Notes: generated by a model not told the origin, from the sequence alone. Shown: positions 49,861 to 62,743, counted from the stretch's first letter. The stretch: DNA of 64,000 nt from Pholis gunnellus (GCA_910591455.2 OU342807.1:8355930-8419929); one strand, 5' to 3'. A program made the numbers and translations.

Positions 49861-50152
49861 TATGCCTCCGCCATGCCAGCCATTATGTTTTTGGGTTGTC
49901 AGTCCGTCCGTCTCGTTCCATTCACGTGAACGCGGTACCTCAGGAATGCCGGGAGGGGATTTCTTCAAATGTAGCTCAAATGTCTACCATGACTCGAGGC
50001 TGAATTGATTAGAATTTGGTGGTCAAAGGTCCCTGTGACCTCATAAAAAAAATAATTTGACCATAAGTCAAGAATTGACACGCTAATTATGACAATTTCC
50101 CATAAATTTCTTAAATTGTTAAGTGATGGTATTTTAAACAGACGGAGGCATA
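49861..50152. mobile_element. Short inverted-repeat transposon (MITE-like)
   Basis: The ends are a perfect 10-base inverted repeat: TATGCCTCCG at 49861-49870 and CGGAGGCATA at 50143-50152. The inside includes GGTTGTCAGTCCGTCCGTCT, GGGATTTCTTCAAATG, GATTAGAATTTGGTGGTCAA and TCCCTGTGACCTCATAAAA, which I recognise as a common fish and invertebrate non-autonomous repeat. At about 292 bases it cannot encode a transposase. The true ends may lie slightly further out (CCACGAGGCGGTAAT follows). Confidence 0.75.
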
Positions 50153-51354
50153 CAACCACGAGGCGGTAATTCTGGTGCAGGAATTTATCGATTTAGTTTT
50201 GATTCCAATGATTTTCCAAATATGTTCAATATGTCAGTTCTAACAATTCATTATTTAATAGTGGAGCTTGTCCTGATAGGAAACAGTGAACCTGTTGGGA
50301 AGGTTTGATGTAGTTTGCGTGTTTAGATTTGAGCAATGGTACCTTTTTATCTAACTTTTAGCTATTTCTGACTTTGAGGCGGATGCTGCATCATAGCCGG
50401 TACATTTGTTTTGTTCCTGTAACAATAAATATACTTAAGATCAGCCTCACACCAATTTATGATCCTGTTTGTTTAATTTCCTTATTAAACACACAAATAT
50501 GTGAATTTTACCAGATCATTTCTATTTATTCTGATGAGCTTAGCCGTAGCTGCTACAGTACCCTCTGAGCCACTGCTGTAAACTACTTAGTAGCAATATG
50601 ACTCGGTGACAGCTTGCTATTGTGTGTCACAGAAACTAGAGGTGAGAAGCGACGAGAGGTTTTCAGTTTAACCAATTCATATTACCCTTTTTACATCTTT
50701 TAGACCCGCTTCTTCGCGTTAACGCCGTCCGTAGTGTTCGTCGTCTTCCTAGCCGCTCAGAAAGGTAATGGAATCCTTCCTATGAAGTATGAAGGAGGGC
50801 CGCCATCCCTGAAAGACCAATTACACCATCCTGCCTCGCTGCTCACAGTGTGACTCTGTAGCAACTCTCAGATTTATGAGTTCCATATACCCTTAAGAAA
50901 GTATATGGCCTTGGTGGAACAAGGTCATGATAAAAGGGTGCTGATCAATATCTGAATGAAAAGCCATTTGGGAAGTTTTTAGGGCTTTTTTTTTTTTTTT
51001 CTCCTTTCTCCCTGGATGCAATATCTGCAGAGTATCGATTGTCCGGGTCCAGTAGTTAGTCAAAGGCTATCTCCTTTGACTAACCTTTGCAGCGTGTCAG
51101 CCCCCCCCCTCCCCCGTCCTCGTGATAGATTGGTATTCTTCTAGCCGCTGTAATTACACCACGGTACCAGCAGGTCATTTATTTTGCTACTTTCAGCATT
51201 TGCCAAAAAATGGCCTTTATCTTTAGAATCCAGCTCTTTCTCGAGCAACTAAAGCAGGAAAAAAAGGCCACATAAAATACCAACGTGCGCGCCGAAGAGA
51301 GCGGAAGACTGAGGATCATCCTTTCCTCGTAGATCTTCAGCTGCGGATTTATGA

Positions 51355-51358
<4 letters not shown>

Positions 51359-51391
<33 letters not shown>
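51359..51391. repeat. CA microsatellite
   Basis: Sixteen CA units followed by CCCC. Confidence 0.95.
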
Positions 51392-51393
<2 letters not shown>

Positions 51394-51888
51394 CTGTGTC
51401 TGAGTTCAAGTTCAGCAACACCTCAAGAGGATCAGACCCGAGGAGTTCAGTGTGTGAGATCTGTGATGTTAAGAACTGACATTGATGATGGATGCTAGGA
51501 CCATTTTATTCATTCTGGAGGGATTTTGTGTCGAATTTATAGATACACACTTGGAATGATGGAAGGTTAAAGTCAACAGAATAAGAATTTAGCTTTACAA
51601 AGTCCAAAACGATTATAAGCATTTTAAACAGTGTGATCAAGCTGAAATTCTGACTGAGGTAGAGTACAATGTCTGATGCTCACGAGGCGATATTAAACTT
51701 TGCAAAAAACCCCCCAAATACCAGCAACATAATAATTCACTGAAAGAAAAGAACTATTTAAAATTCAGCGCTGATGCTTTGTTTCCCCCTCTCGAATGAA
51801 GAGATAACTACATCGCCATAATAGTTAGTCAGACTTCTGTTTATATGATCGTCTCAATCACCTTGCAAAGGAATTGCTGCACTTGACA

Positions 51889-51917
51889 CGCACGCACGCG
51901 CACACACACACACACAC
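51889..51917. repeat. CA/CG microsatellite
   Basis: CGCACGCACGCG followed by about nine CA units. Confidence 0.88.
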
Positions 51918-52829
51918 GGACACACAGCGATGTAAGTGCTGTATAATGGGCACAGCCGTATGATGGAGGGAGGGAAGGAGGTGCTCATGAATAGCAGACA
52001 GTCTCGCTAGATGAGATTGTCGAGCCTTGTTGTCCTGAAGCAGGGCTCACAACAGACTAGTATAGAGAGTTCAATGGAGATTGTTTTATAAAGTATATAC
52101 TTAACAAGAGAGATCAGTTACATTTTTCCCACTTTTCTGTGGTTTCAAAATCATAAACTAAGCTGGAATGTATTGCTTTTAAAAAAAGCTATATATTTAA
52201 AAATAAGTGTTTTTTTAGTTCATTTGAAAGTGAGATTTCTAACTGGTTTTGACATTTAAAGTGATAAAGGTTAAACATGGACTAATGTGTATTGTTAGAT
52301 TTAAGCCCCTCATAAAAAAAAGAAGTCCTCCTTTCGACTCCCAATGTCAGCTAACCGTGAGCTTCTCCACTGTGTGTGTTGGAAACGTTTGGTATGTGTT
52401 CAGATTTGTCAAACCATTCAAGTTCAGCTCTGAAAGCTAGAGGTCAGAAGATTATTACAATGGGCCAGTAATGGCAGAATTATGCAACTCTGGTCCAGTG
52501 GATGCCCTCATTACCTCGCAGTAGTGGTGATAAATGGCCCTAAATGCATGTTGTCAAAATCACAGGAGAAATGTGACCCTATATCAAAAATACAGATGGT
52601 ACCACTTCAGCGACGTAACATGGGGAGTGTGTATACACTATTTATTATGTAGTGATGCTTAGATAATTCTAATAATGCAAACCGTGAAGCTATTCTAACG
52701 TTTAACAATAAAGATCTCTTTTTTTTTTTTTTTTTACTGCAACATTCTGTTCGTTGGTCAATATTTACTACCTTAGTAATAAACACGATGCTTTCTCTTT
52801 CACCTCCCATGAAATCTGATATAATTAGT

Positions 52830-53060
52830 GTGTAATTGTCTGGCTTTCTGTTGGTGAATTTACACTGTGAGTGTAATTGCTGCTAATTGGAAGCTGCGCA
52901 CTAAGCTGGTGGTAATTAGGGCTCGATTTGCATTATTTCATTTGGCTGCACTGCATTGTGGGGAGTCTGAAGCCTTTTTGCCTCCCACCCATGGGAGTAC
53001 TTTGATCCTCGCAAGCCGGCGATGTTGCAGAGATGCAATATCAGTCCCTCTTCTTTTTTT
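52830..53060. other. Candidate conserved non-coding element
   Basis: Within about 100 bases there are GTGTAATTGTCTGG, GAGTGTAATTGCTGCTAATT and GGTGGTAATTAGGGCTC: four TAATT cores, spaced without simple-repeat structure. It ends before an isolated acceptor-like tract at 53070. Judged by appearance only. Confidence 0.4.
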
Positions 53061-55379
53061 TTCTTTTCCAGATCGCTTTTTGAAAGCTCTTGGATAAATT
53101 GGAGTTAATTGGGAGGAGTGGTGGGTGCTTATGTTGTCTCGGTAATGAGAGTGTGTGCACTCTTGTGTGTTCGCAACAAATTCAGTGAAAGGGGAGTTAA
53201 CAAGAGTGATATCAAAGCAAACGATGTTAATGTACATGGACTTTGTTTCAGTGTGGCTGAATTCCTCAGCGCACATCTCAGACTTACATTGTTTTTTTCT
53301 TCTCTCTAATCCCGTGCATACTATTTTACTCTATGTTTTTACAACTCTTCATCCCCGATCTGTTGCAGTGTTGGATCACGTTGTTTAAATTCATATTTAA
53401 AATAGACAAATTAAATAATTCAATCCTGGGATTAATAATAAGGATGGGCAAAATGACCCATTTATCCCCATCATTTCAGGGGATAAGATGGAACCGTTGC
53501 CGGGTCTGTGACCCTGACATTACCTCTGGTAAATGTTGTCAACAACATTAGCTGAGGTGAATTAACATACGCACATGTAGAAGGTCCCCCTGTAAAACCT
53601 CATTGGAGTGGGAAGGCACAGCATTAATGTACATGTAGAAAATCACTTCGGCAAGACTTAATCATGCCAAACAATTTCAGTGGGAAGGTATTTGGTCCTG
53701 TTTCATTTTAATTTGAGTCTGGAGATGCCATCTATGTGATCGCTGCCACCGCTTGACAAAGAGCCAGCGCTCAAGCAACCAGTCCTCAACATGACAAATC
53801 CTCAATCTATCGCTGCTCTCCCGTTTCTTCTAAACACATGGTTTATGCAAATCAAAGCAAAATGATCTTGGGGATAGCAGCAATGTTTGAGCAATTTGAG
53901 GGCTGCCAATAGGAACTGGCATTAATATCAAATAAGGAAGGAGAGAAATGTCCTCTGCATATGCGGCTCTCATTGACTGTACCCAAATTAATTTAGCAGA
54001 AAGGTTATGAATGACTGTTTGTGCCGAAGTGCAGTCGCTTGTGGTGATATATGAAAGCACATTCACTCTGCACATTCACTCTGCTTGCCCTGCTTGCTAT
54101 GATAAAGGTCATTTTATCATTTACATAACATCAAATGCTTTAAAATGAAAGCCATGCAAACGGAGTAATATTCTCGCTACCTCTCCGTAGTCGCCCTATA
54201 CCTTTCTTAAAAAGCTGAATTCAAATGAAATGATATAAAATAGCCAAGTAGGATATATGATGCTTTTCTTTGTCTAATATCAGTTTCTTGTGTCAAAAGA
54301 AACTTTTTAAAACTGGAATTGCCCCCCCTCCCCCCAAAAAAACAACAACAACAACAAATGAACAATTGTGCCATATAAATAGCAGCGCTATGAAACTTTC
54401 AGGACCTGCAGAGAGAATCTATTAGCATGTTAAAACTGGCCATTTGATAATCCCAATAACATATGATGATTAATAGCGGGGACTTGAAAGTGGATTGGGA
54501 TTGTTTATTTTAGTGTTTCTTAATGCCAGATTAGTACTATATTTAGGACAAGATTAAACCTTAATACCCCCCAAGGGAAATGAATCCTGCTGCACGAAAC
54601 TGTAATAGTCAACAAAAGAAAGAAAGAAAATATCCACTCTGTATAAGATTAAGGTGTGTATTTCTAATGTTTTGTTATTTGGTTGTAATCGTAACAGACT
54701 GACAACTCGTACTGGGATTTATACATTACGTGCGTCTTGCTAGTTATTTGGGTAAACGGCTCCCATGTGTTGGACGATGGTTTACATCGTTGATGTAGTT
54801 CACTTGTCCCTCCACTTCTCTAAACACTCATCTTTCCAAATAAGCCGTTTATTAATCCTGAAGCAGCAAAGTGTCTCCTTGCAGCGTGATGGTGGTTTTT
54901 GTTGAGTTTATTAAATTGAAGGCATAACTGCTTTGTTACCCGATCAGGGGGAAAAAGCATCAGGGCCACATAAAAGGAGCAACTTGAACTTCCCCATTAG
55001 TCCTCTGTGTTGGTAAACTTTCTCAAATGTACAACTCCAGAGCCCTGACGAGCATCCAAAAGATGTTTTTTAAAAAAAAAGAGAGAGAGAGAAAAACAAA
55101 AAGGTAATCACTATTTACTACTTCACATAAAACTCTTCCCAACTCTGTTTCATCAGTAGCCAATGTGGTCTGCATTAGAAAGGCCCAACAAATTCTCTTT
55201 AGTACACACAAACTCAGAGCTTGCAGTGTTGTATATCAAAGTTTTGCCCAGATTTAAAAAGAGCACGCTCTCCTCCGTCTGTCAGATTTTCTCTCCCCTA
55301 CGTTCATCATCAGGCAACAGTCACTTCAGGCTTAACGAGCCGGCCTTCCAGACACCTTTTATGACCAAACTAATTACTA

Positions 55380-55960
55380 ATTACACTAGTGGTCGGCGTG
55401 AGCCGCGGCACAACGCCGGCCCTTTTGTTATTTTAATCGTTGTTATTTTGAAGAATGGTGCTTCAGTAAATTCTGCCAAGGATGCCCTAGGAGGATGGAT
55501 GAGCTCTGAATAATTTATCGTGTTTGTGGAAACACACTCAGTGTGCGGTATGGGGGTTGCATAGCGCCGTACATCTCCATTCTCGTTACGGCGGCGCTCT
55601 CATTGGGGATTGATGACGAGGTATCTTTCATCGCGCGTCCACCTCTTCCAGCACCCCATCATTAGGTCTTCCATTGTCGCCTGTTCATGGTGCGCTGGAT
55701 GAATATGACTGGCAGAGGTGGTCTCTCCCCCCCCTCCTAATGCTTTGACTAATTACTCCAGCCAATGGTTCCCCTCCTGATGGATTAATGTGTATTGTGT
55801 GAATCAGACATCCCCCCACTCTTCCATGAGATGAGAGACGAGTGCGTCCTGATTCGGAGCTGTGCGCCATGCACAACCTTGATAATTATTTTCATAGATG
55901 AATACCATTGCAGGCAGGATGATGAAGTGGCCATTTGCGTTCAGAGACTATCACACACAA
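55380..55960. other. Candidate conserved non-coding element
   Basis: A long unique stretch with TAATTACTAATTACACTAG at its edge (55373), GAATAATTTATCG, TTTGACTAATTACTCCAGCC, GATGGATTAATGTG and TTGATAATTATTTTC, alternating with GC-rich blocks such as TTACGGCGGCGCTCTC. It has no supported reading frame. Judged by appearance only. Confidence 0.4.
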
Positions 55961-57932
55961 ACACGGAGCGGGGTCTTTGTCACTGGTGAGAAATCTGGTC
56001 TTGCACAGACCTGCACACACTCTTGATTCACTGCTCCTGAATATACAAAATCTACATTTTCATTTATGCTGTTTTGAAAATTTCCTAAACATCTTTCCCA
56101 TATCGTGGCGTCAATGGTCGTCTTCTGTGCACTGAATTTACATACAGACTCCAGATATGAGCAGCAGCAACCCTCCACTCGTCATCAAGCATTTTGAGAC
56201 AGATTTCTTTTCTTTTCTTGTGTCCAGATAAATCAAATAATCAATGGTTTTCATTAGCCAGGGCATGCCGGGTTTTAAAGTACCCGCTTGGAAATTGTAT
56301 TTATTTTCTTGCGTAAAGCCCCTTTACCTTTTGGAGGCCCCTGTGTGATCATTGGTGTTGAACTGAAGATTTGTGAGGAGCCCCCGGCCAGAGCAGCGTT
56401 CAAGAGTAGATCACATAAAGTATGGAGGGGTTCTCCCGTCATAGTTTATACCACTGAAACCATAAACTGTGTCTTTTACACCTTCACAGGATACACTGCA
56501 GCCAGTTATGAATATCCTGGTCATGGTTTAGTTTTTATTAGTTTAGAAATGTTTTGAATCAATTCAATCTGGGTTTGTCTTCTTGTAACATCAGTTTTGC
56601 CACCTTTTTTTTTTTTTTTTGCGCCTTTTTTTGTGCTTTTAATTTTTTCAAAAAGGTTAGTCTGTGGAATATAGAACCATTTTGCACCCACATGGTTTGT
56701 AGGTAGCACGTCTCTTCATTTACTGTATGATTCATGAGTGTAGGTCCTGCTGGTGTTGTTTTTACATTTTTCGCACAGCCCAGCAGAATTTAAAAGATTT
56801 ACAGTATTTTACGAAATCGTGGAAAATTGTTTGAGTGGATTTTAGGAATATCTGCGATGAACAAATCCAAACAGAATCAACTCCAGGACATGCCTAGACT
56901 AGGGTTTTCTTATTTCCTAAAAGTGTTTTCCTCATGAGAACATTTAGTACAAGTAAAACGATTATTTGACTTGAGTCAGACAGTCGGGATTTAGTCTCAC
57001 TAAAGACCCAAGTGCATGTTGTTTTTCCCTCCCAACTGAGTTGTTAATCATTAACGCATGAGCTGTTTTCACAGTTAAAAAGAGTGGATTTCTGTGCTGC
57101 CCAATGCCACATAAACATCTTTGTTTTGCACTAAAAAGTTCTTCAAATTAAAAACCCTTTAAACTGAAAAAGAAACATGTAATGAGAAAAATGATTTTAT
57201 TACGCTTTGTGGTGCCTCCAAGCCATGGGTAATGAATATTTTAGATTACGTTTTAATTAAACCACTTTCAAAAATAGAAGAGATATTTCATTATAGACAG
57301 GTACACAGTGTACACGTACAATGCTATGTGGCAATGACTCCTCATTAAAAGTTAACACTTTCTTTGCCTTGAGAGCGGGATGATTTACTGACCGGGCCTG
57401 GTAAAGGGAGATGTGAATTGGAAAGAGAAATGGCTGCTGTAGACATTGATTAATATTGGTAATGCTATCCACCCCCCCCCCCCTCCTCTGTGTTTGTAAT
57501 GGCCTTCTCCTTATCCTGCTAGCCATGAGTCCTGACAAGAGGTATCCTGCTGGGCTTGAAATGAGCCTAGAATGGAGGCATGTGCCCTAGAAGTGTGTGG
57601 AAAATGATCACGCTGGCATTTGCTCCTTCCACTGTGATGCACTTAGTGCTCAGTTCACCATCTCACAGAGAGCGCAGGCAAAAATAAATGAAAAAGGGAA
57701 CACCTTAGTCTCTTTAGATGGAGATACCGTCACTGTCGAGTCCAATGATTTGGGCTGCAAGCTTGTGTCTAAGGGAATGTTTTTTAAAGAGTTATTCTGA
57801 GGGTAAAAAAAGACCAGCAAAAACACAATGCTGTCTTTATGTACGCTTGCTCGGACCGAGCGCTAATGCTGGGCTGCTATACCATGCTGGCTGGTAATTG
57901 CTAACACATGTGCTACCTCTGTCTCGCTGCAG

Positions 57933-58057
57933 CCGGCCGAGGGAGTTCTGGCGCCTGGACTACTGGGAGGACGATTTAAGGCGGCGACGTCGCTTCATCA
58001 GGAACCCCTCCGGATCCACTCACTCAGAGGCTACGCTCAAAGCCGCGGCCGAACACG
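57933..58057 (+). CDS. nbea: nbea exon P: SRPxEFWRLDYWEDDLRRRRR segment
   Basis: Encodes (S)RPREFWRLDYWEDDLRRRR, RFIRNPSGSTHSEATLKAAA and EH, phase 2 entry and phase 1 exit at CACG|gtcagt. The basic run after WEDDL is a family hallmark. In neurobeachin this lies in the linker just before the PH domain. The donor is weak (gtcagt), which fits alternative splicing at this junction (see the candidate microexon at 58359). Confidence 0.97.
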
Positions 58058-58358
58058 GTCAGTCCCATCCACCAAGTCCCTTCCTGTTGGTTGCACACTC
58101 CCTTTCTTACTCACTTGGTGGTAGCACCAGGTACATGGTAATAAAAAGATTTATTGTACAACAAGGCCGTAAAATAGCACCCTCATTTAGATTTCACAAA
58201 GGTAGTTTCATACTCTGCCTCCCATTAGGCAAAGCTGGACTAACAATCGACTGTTTCTGTTGCATGCTTTGCTCAGAAATTCAGTTTTCAGCTAAGTGGC
58301 TATGACTCAAATGAAATGTGAATTTTTGTCTATTCTTTTTTTCTTCGCTGCATAACAG

Positions 58359-58373
58359 TGGCTTATATCAGTG
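58359..58373 (+). CDS. nbea: Candidate nbea microexon (15 bases)
   Basis: A 15-base stretch lies between a good acceptor (TTTTTTTCTTCGCTGCATAACAG region) and a consensus donor, GTG|gtaagt. With exon P leaving in phase 1 it would add five residues, V-A-Y-I-S, and leave the frame unchanged into exon Q. A TGC seven bases before the exon is the type of motif used by the neural splicing factor SRRM4. I recall extra residues at this junction in some mammalian neurobeachin isoforms but cannot confirm that they match. Seen: the splice signals and phase; inferred: that it is an exon. Confidence 0.5.
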
Positions 58374-60802
58374 GTAAGTAGCATTCACGCTCCTATATTT
58401 TGTTCCCTTGTTGAGATTTTTTGCGTTTGACTGAGGGATCATTTTGGGATTCATGCTTTTTGATGCATTTTCTTACAGAATAGTTTTAGATCAGAGGTAA
58501 ACATAATACAATATTCTAAATAAAATGAGTTTTGAGGTGTATAATTACGATGAATTTATTGATTGAATGTGATAAATTGTATTGGTCCTTCAGCTTAATT
58601 AACAGCCTAGTAAACACAAATTGCAGTCTACCGAACATCATTGAAGAGAGAGTCCACATTGTACTGTGACCCTCTTAAGATGTGGGAAAGTTTAATGGGG
58701 TATGGAATAAAAAACAATATTCAATACTCTGCTTTTACCCAAAGTACAGCGTTCTCATTTAAACTAACAGCATTGATTACTTTTTCCTTTCGTATTCAAA
58801 CAAGGCCGATACATTTTTCATTGTTTTCGTGCGCTTCCCTGTAAAGACAGGTGCCGATTTTCAATAAACATTGTGTGAGAGCAACTTAACATTCCCAGCA
58901 GTCACCTGTGACCACAACATCTAAATGACACATGTCCCTGCATTAACACCAGGAGTCGCATTTCTCTTCTCGAGTGCACGTAATCCCTCATTTCTACAAA
59001 AGAAATCCAGCACACCACCAGGGTTTGCAATCATCGTCATGCTGGACCTACATTTTACCAGCTCAATCAAATCCTCTCTCCGGTAAACGGCCGTTTCTCG
59101 ACCAAAAATGTCCTCAATGTGTCTCCCGCAAAAGTCCCCTTAAATGTGACATCATTCCCTCCCGAAGACAAATGGCAGGTGTGACAGAAGTCAATACGAA
59201 TGTGATCTAAAAGCAATAAGTGTTGGGGATCCCAGGATCCTGGGAGACTTCTGGTCTGCAGTAATGGCTGCAGTGTGGAGGCAGCTGGAGACCGAGGCCA
59301 GCTGGTCGCTGCTCTTCTGCTGCAAACCTCTGAATTTAACTTAGTCTCCATCTTAATTCCTCCTTGTTTTCCCTTCAGCTAGTTCATGACAGAGAACAGA
59401 CGCATCACTTACGCTCTGTCGTTGACTTCTTTTAGCTGATGAAAAACTGTTGACGGTGTTCCGTCATTCAGGTATTTGGTCTGGTATTCAATTTTATTCT
59501 AAACTATTTATGTGCTGTGTTTATTCTTCACTGGGGGGGCGGGGGGACAAATTCCTGAAAACATTTGGTTTCAAAGCCAAGTTTGTGTAAAAATCGTCAG
59601 CAGCCAGTTGTGGCGAGGGTATGCTACCTCGGGAGAGTGTACTGCTCGACTGAAGTACGAGAATATATCATTAAAATAACTCTTTGACGTTGAAGCCTGC
59701 CGGCATCCATTTTCTGATGTAACCTTTCGTCTTGTTTTAGTCGACCCGACATTTGTTACGGAAGTGCAGCTCAAGATGAGAATGCGGGGCTGAGTTTTCA
59801 AACGGAGCACAAAGGTCATATCTGGCTGTAATTATATTCATCAGATGCAGAGGGGAAAATGCAGTCTCTCCCCCTAAGAAAATATTTAGTATAAGATCAA
59901 GCCTGAATTTACCCTAATTTTCTTGCTACTTGTGGCTGCACTTTTCAAATCTCACGCTTGATCATAAAATTAGAAGCAATGGAAAATATTTAGCATTTTT
60001 TACTGAGTGATCTATTGTAACAAAGTGTTGTTTTTCCTTCTTTTTTTTTTAAAAGAGCGGAACATGTCTTTGCATTTGAACATGGGAGAAAATGTGCATT
60101 TCTGCGTTAAGGGTAGGGACAACCGTTATCATTCATACTGCGCCAAGATGATTTCCACAGGAGGAGTGTGTGGCTGCCAGTAGGCTTGAGTAGGCTGTTA
60201 TGTATTTATGCCTGGAAAGAACCATCTTTTCTGGGGATTGATTTGGTCTGGTCCGGGCCCCGTGTTCCAGAGGTGGCAGAGTAAATACCTGAAGACTAAT
60301 GTCTCTGTTCTGGTAATCAATACTCGCCTCATGACCACACTCCTGGCTACGCTCCCGTTAAAAACAAATTTGTTAATTTTGACAATTTAATTGCTGTGAC
60401 CATGCATGCCTTGAGTTGTATAAGCAGGTAGTTGAACCTCTCAGTCGGGAAATGGGGTCTTGGAAAAGTGTAACCTGTTGGGATTTCTGCACCTTTCTGC
60501 TCCCCGTGTGATGAGTGATGAGGTTGAAGTGCCCTGCTGGACTTTTTTTTTTTGTCAATGTGGCCCGTCTGCTCTTTGCATAGATTGTTTTTCATTGTAG
60601 TCTTTTAAAATTACGATTTGATTTAAATGCCATTTTAATAAGGTTAACGATTGTTGTAATTTTGCATCTAAATGTTGTATTTATTTAGTATTATTTATAG
60701 CGCTTAATTATCAGCTAATTCCATATTATACACTTGCATATTTCGATTTTAAATCCAATTGGTAAAAGCTTGTACTCTGAAGTTAACCAGCATGATTCCC
60801 CA

Positions 60803-60822
60803 GACACACACACACACACACA
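60803..60822. repeat. CA microsatellite
   Basis: Ten CA units. Confidence 0.9.
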
Positions 60823-62599
60823 CGCACAACCCCGCCAAAACCTCAGACTTGTCAAATTATATGAAGAAAAAAATAAACACTATCCACTTTCGGAACAGAA
60901 AGAGTGAGAAGTTAGCGCGTAGCCTGTCACTTATCTGCACGTTTCTTTTATGTGTGACATGAACAAAATAGCTTTCCTTGCTACACTCCAGCTGACTGGT
61001 CAGTATTTTGGTTTCACTTACTTCAGTGTATATTATACTGAGGAACTATTAATAACTTGTGCTTGAGGGTAATAGGAGCATGGATCAGCCCAGTCTCCAG
61101 GTTGAGTTGCATCAGACTGTATGTGTAAGGCTTAATACTGTATGTTAGTAATACAGTACTTGGGTTGAGCATTGCTGAGCATGTTGACGGTGAAATTCCT
61201 AGAAGATCAGATACATCTCTGTATTTTAAGCTTGTGATAAGTCCCCTGTCCACTTGCTTGGTGTGAATACAATGGCATGTGGTACGTATTAGAGGAGCTG
61301 GTAGTAATTTCAGTGCTGCTAACTAAAGAATCCTCCAGGGAGGCTTAATTACAGGAAGACCATTCTAAATATCGGTGAGCTGCATATTTTCCATGACAAG
61401 AGATTTTTTATCCTAGCTCCTCTAGCAGTTTCAAAGTATGTTACCACATGACGCGGCTGTGCATTTTTAGGAAGTGCAATTGATCTCAGGTGATAATGAA
61501 GGAAAAAAAATGTATGTTCAGCGTCTAACTGGATTAAAACTGTGTTGCTTTTACCAGAATGCGGGATTAGAAAACGTACACAGAAGCTGAGAAAGCTCCG
61601 GCTATTTCGCCAGCTATGTTTACAAAGAGGGAGGACGTGCCAGCTCGTCTTTGTGCCGTGGACTTGTGTCTGCGGATCCTCACCATGCACCACTGGGGAA
61701 TGCAGGGCTTTGTAAATGTTTGCAGATTAACATTTTTCTTAAATAATCCATTGGGAACCTCAAGTCGTGTTGAGGCGAGATCAAAACGGGCAGTGTGTGA
61801 ACCCTCGTTTTGTTTTAAAATGAATGTTTGAATAATCTTTGTGTTAAATGGTGTTTTGTTTTGATGCGCTTAGGGTTTGCATCATGTCGGTCTTTAGTCT
61901 GCCTCGTTGTTTTCAGTTAGTCTGCTCGTAGCTCTAGATGTCTGAAAATGCGACACAAGTCAGCATGGCTCCTCTGCTGAATGTAGGTTAAACGGCAGTG
62001 CTTAGTGAATAGTTTTATCAGAGGGTAAACCTGCTATACTTATAACAAAGATTACCTCTTTCTGTTTGAAAAAGCTTTGAAAACCAACAAAGATATGTTT
62101 CACTAAATTCATGAATTACTTTAATAATTAGTCTCAAATCAATTGTTTTATGAAGAGTGCTAAATGAATGCAATTCTGAAAATATAGATTACATTCAAAT
62201 TTTGATTTGATGTGAGTTTGTTACACTAATCACTGATTTGAATGGACAGCCTTCTCTTTATGTACCACACCACCACTATGGTTAAAGACGGTAGAAATTA
62301 GGCTGATGGTTCATATTAGAGCACAACCACTTTTTATTAGTCAATCTAAATATACTATTTCCACTGTCATGGCTTGTTTGTAATGGTTGCTTTGATTTGC
62401 TGTTGTTAAAGAGAAAAGCTGAATCGGGTGTTTTGTCTCAGTTAAAAATGTGCTCAAACATTTGATCATTTAAACTTTGAAAGCCATCAAACAGCGCACT
62501 GAAACAAAGGTACAAATGCTTATTGGGGTAAAATATTTTTTGTATTGTATGCATATGACGTAAAATACTAAAAATAAAATGCCCCCTTTCCCCCTCCAG

Positions 62600-62743
62600 C
62601 GTCCGAGGAGGATGTTCTCAAAGGCAAGCAGTCCATCAGGAGCCAGGCTCTGGGAAATCAAAACTCTGAGAGTGAGACATTGCTTGACGGAGACGATGAC
62701 ACTCTGTCATCCCTGGAGGAGAAGGACCTGGAGAACTTAACAG
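62600..62743 (+). CDS. nbea: nbea exon Q: KGKQSIRSQALGNQNSE segment
   Basis: Encodes (A)SEEDVLKGKQSIRSQALG, NQNSESETLLDGDDDTLS and SLEEKDLENLT, phase 1 entry and phase 1 exit at ACAG|gtaaag. It corresponds to the acidic linker immediately before the PH domain in family members; the next exon should encode the segment that opens the PH domain. It is the last exon in the window. Confidence 0.97.

Larger units (their letters stand above)
43835..57932 (+). other. Intron O-P (14.1 kb)
   Basis: The longest complete intron here. It holds a short inverted-repeat transposon (49861-50152), two copies of an AT-rich repeat (47090-47645), CA tracts (51359-51391 and 51889-51917), C and G runs, and several unique homeodomain-motif-rich stretches (44690-44900, 52830-53060, 55380-55960). 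Acceptor TCTGTCTCGCTGCAG. No exon with family similarity and no nested gene was recognised. Confidence 0.82.
58058..62599 (+). other. Intron P-Q, or two introns around a microexon
   Basis: 4542 bases from gtcagt to CTTTCCCCCTCCAG. Apart from the candidate microexon it holds a G run near 59530, a CA tract (60803-60822) and otherwise unique sequence; nothing else was recognised. Confidence 0.85.

Noticed and set aside
50704..50764. Possible 61-base exon (acceptor ACATCTTTTAG, donor AAAG|gtaatg) in the O-P intron
   Set aside because: In the required phase it meets TAA after six codons and it is not a multiple of three. It could be a poison exon, but splice-site likeness alone is weak support.
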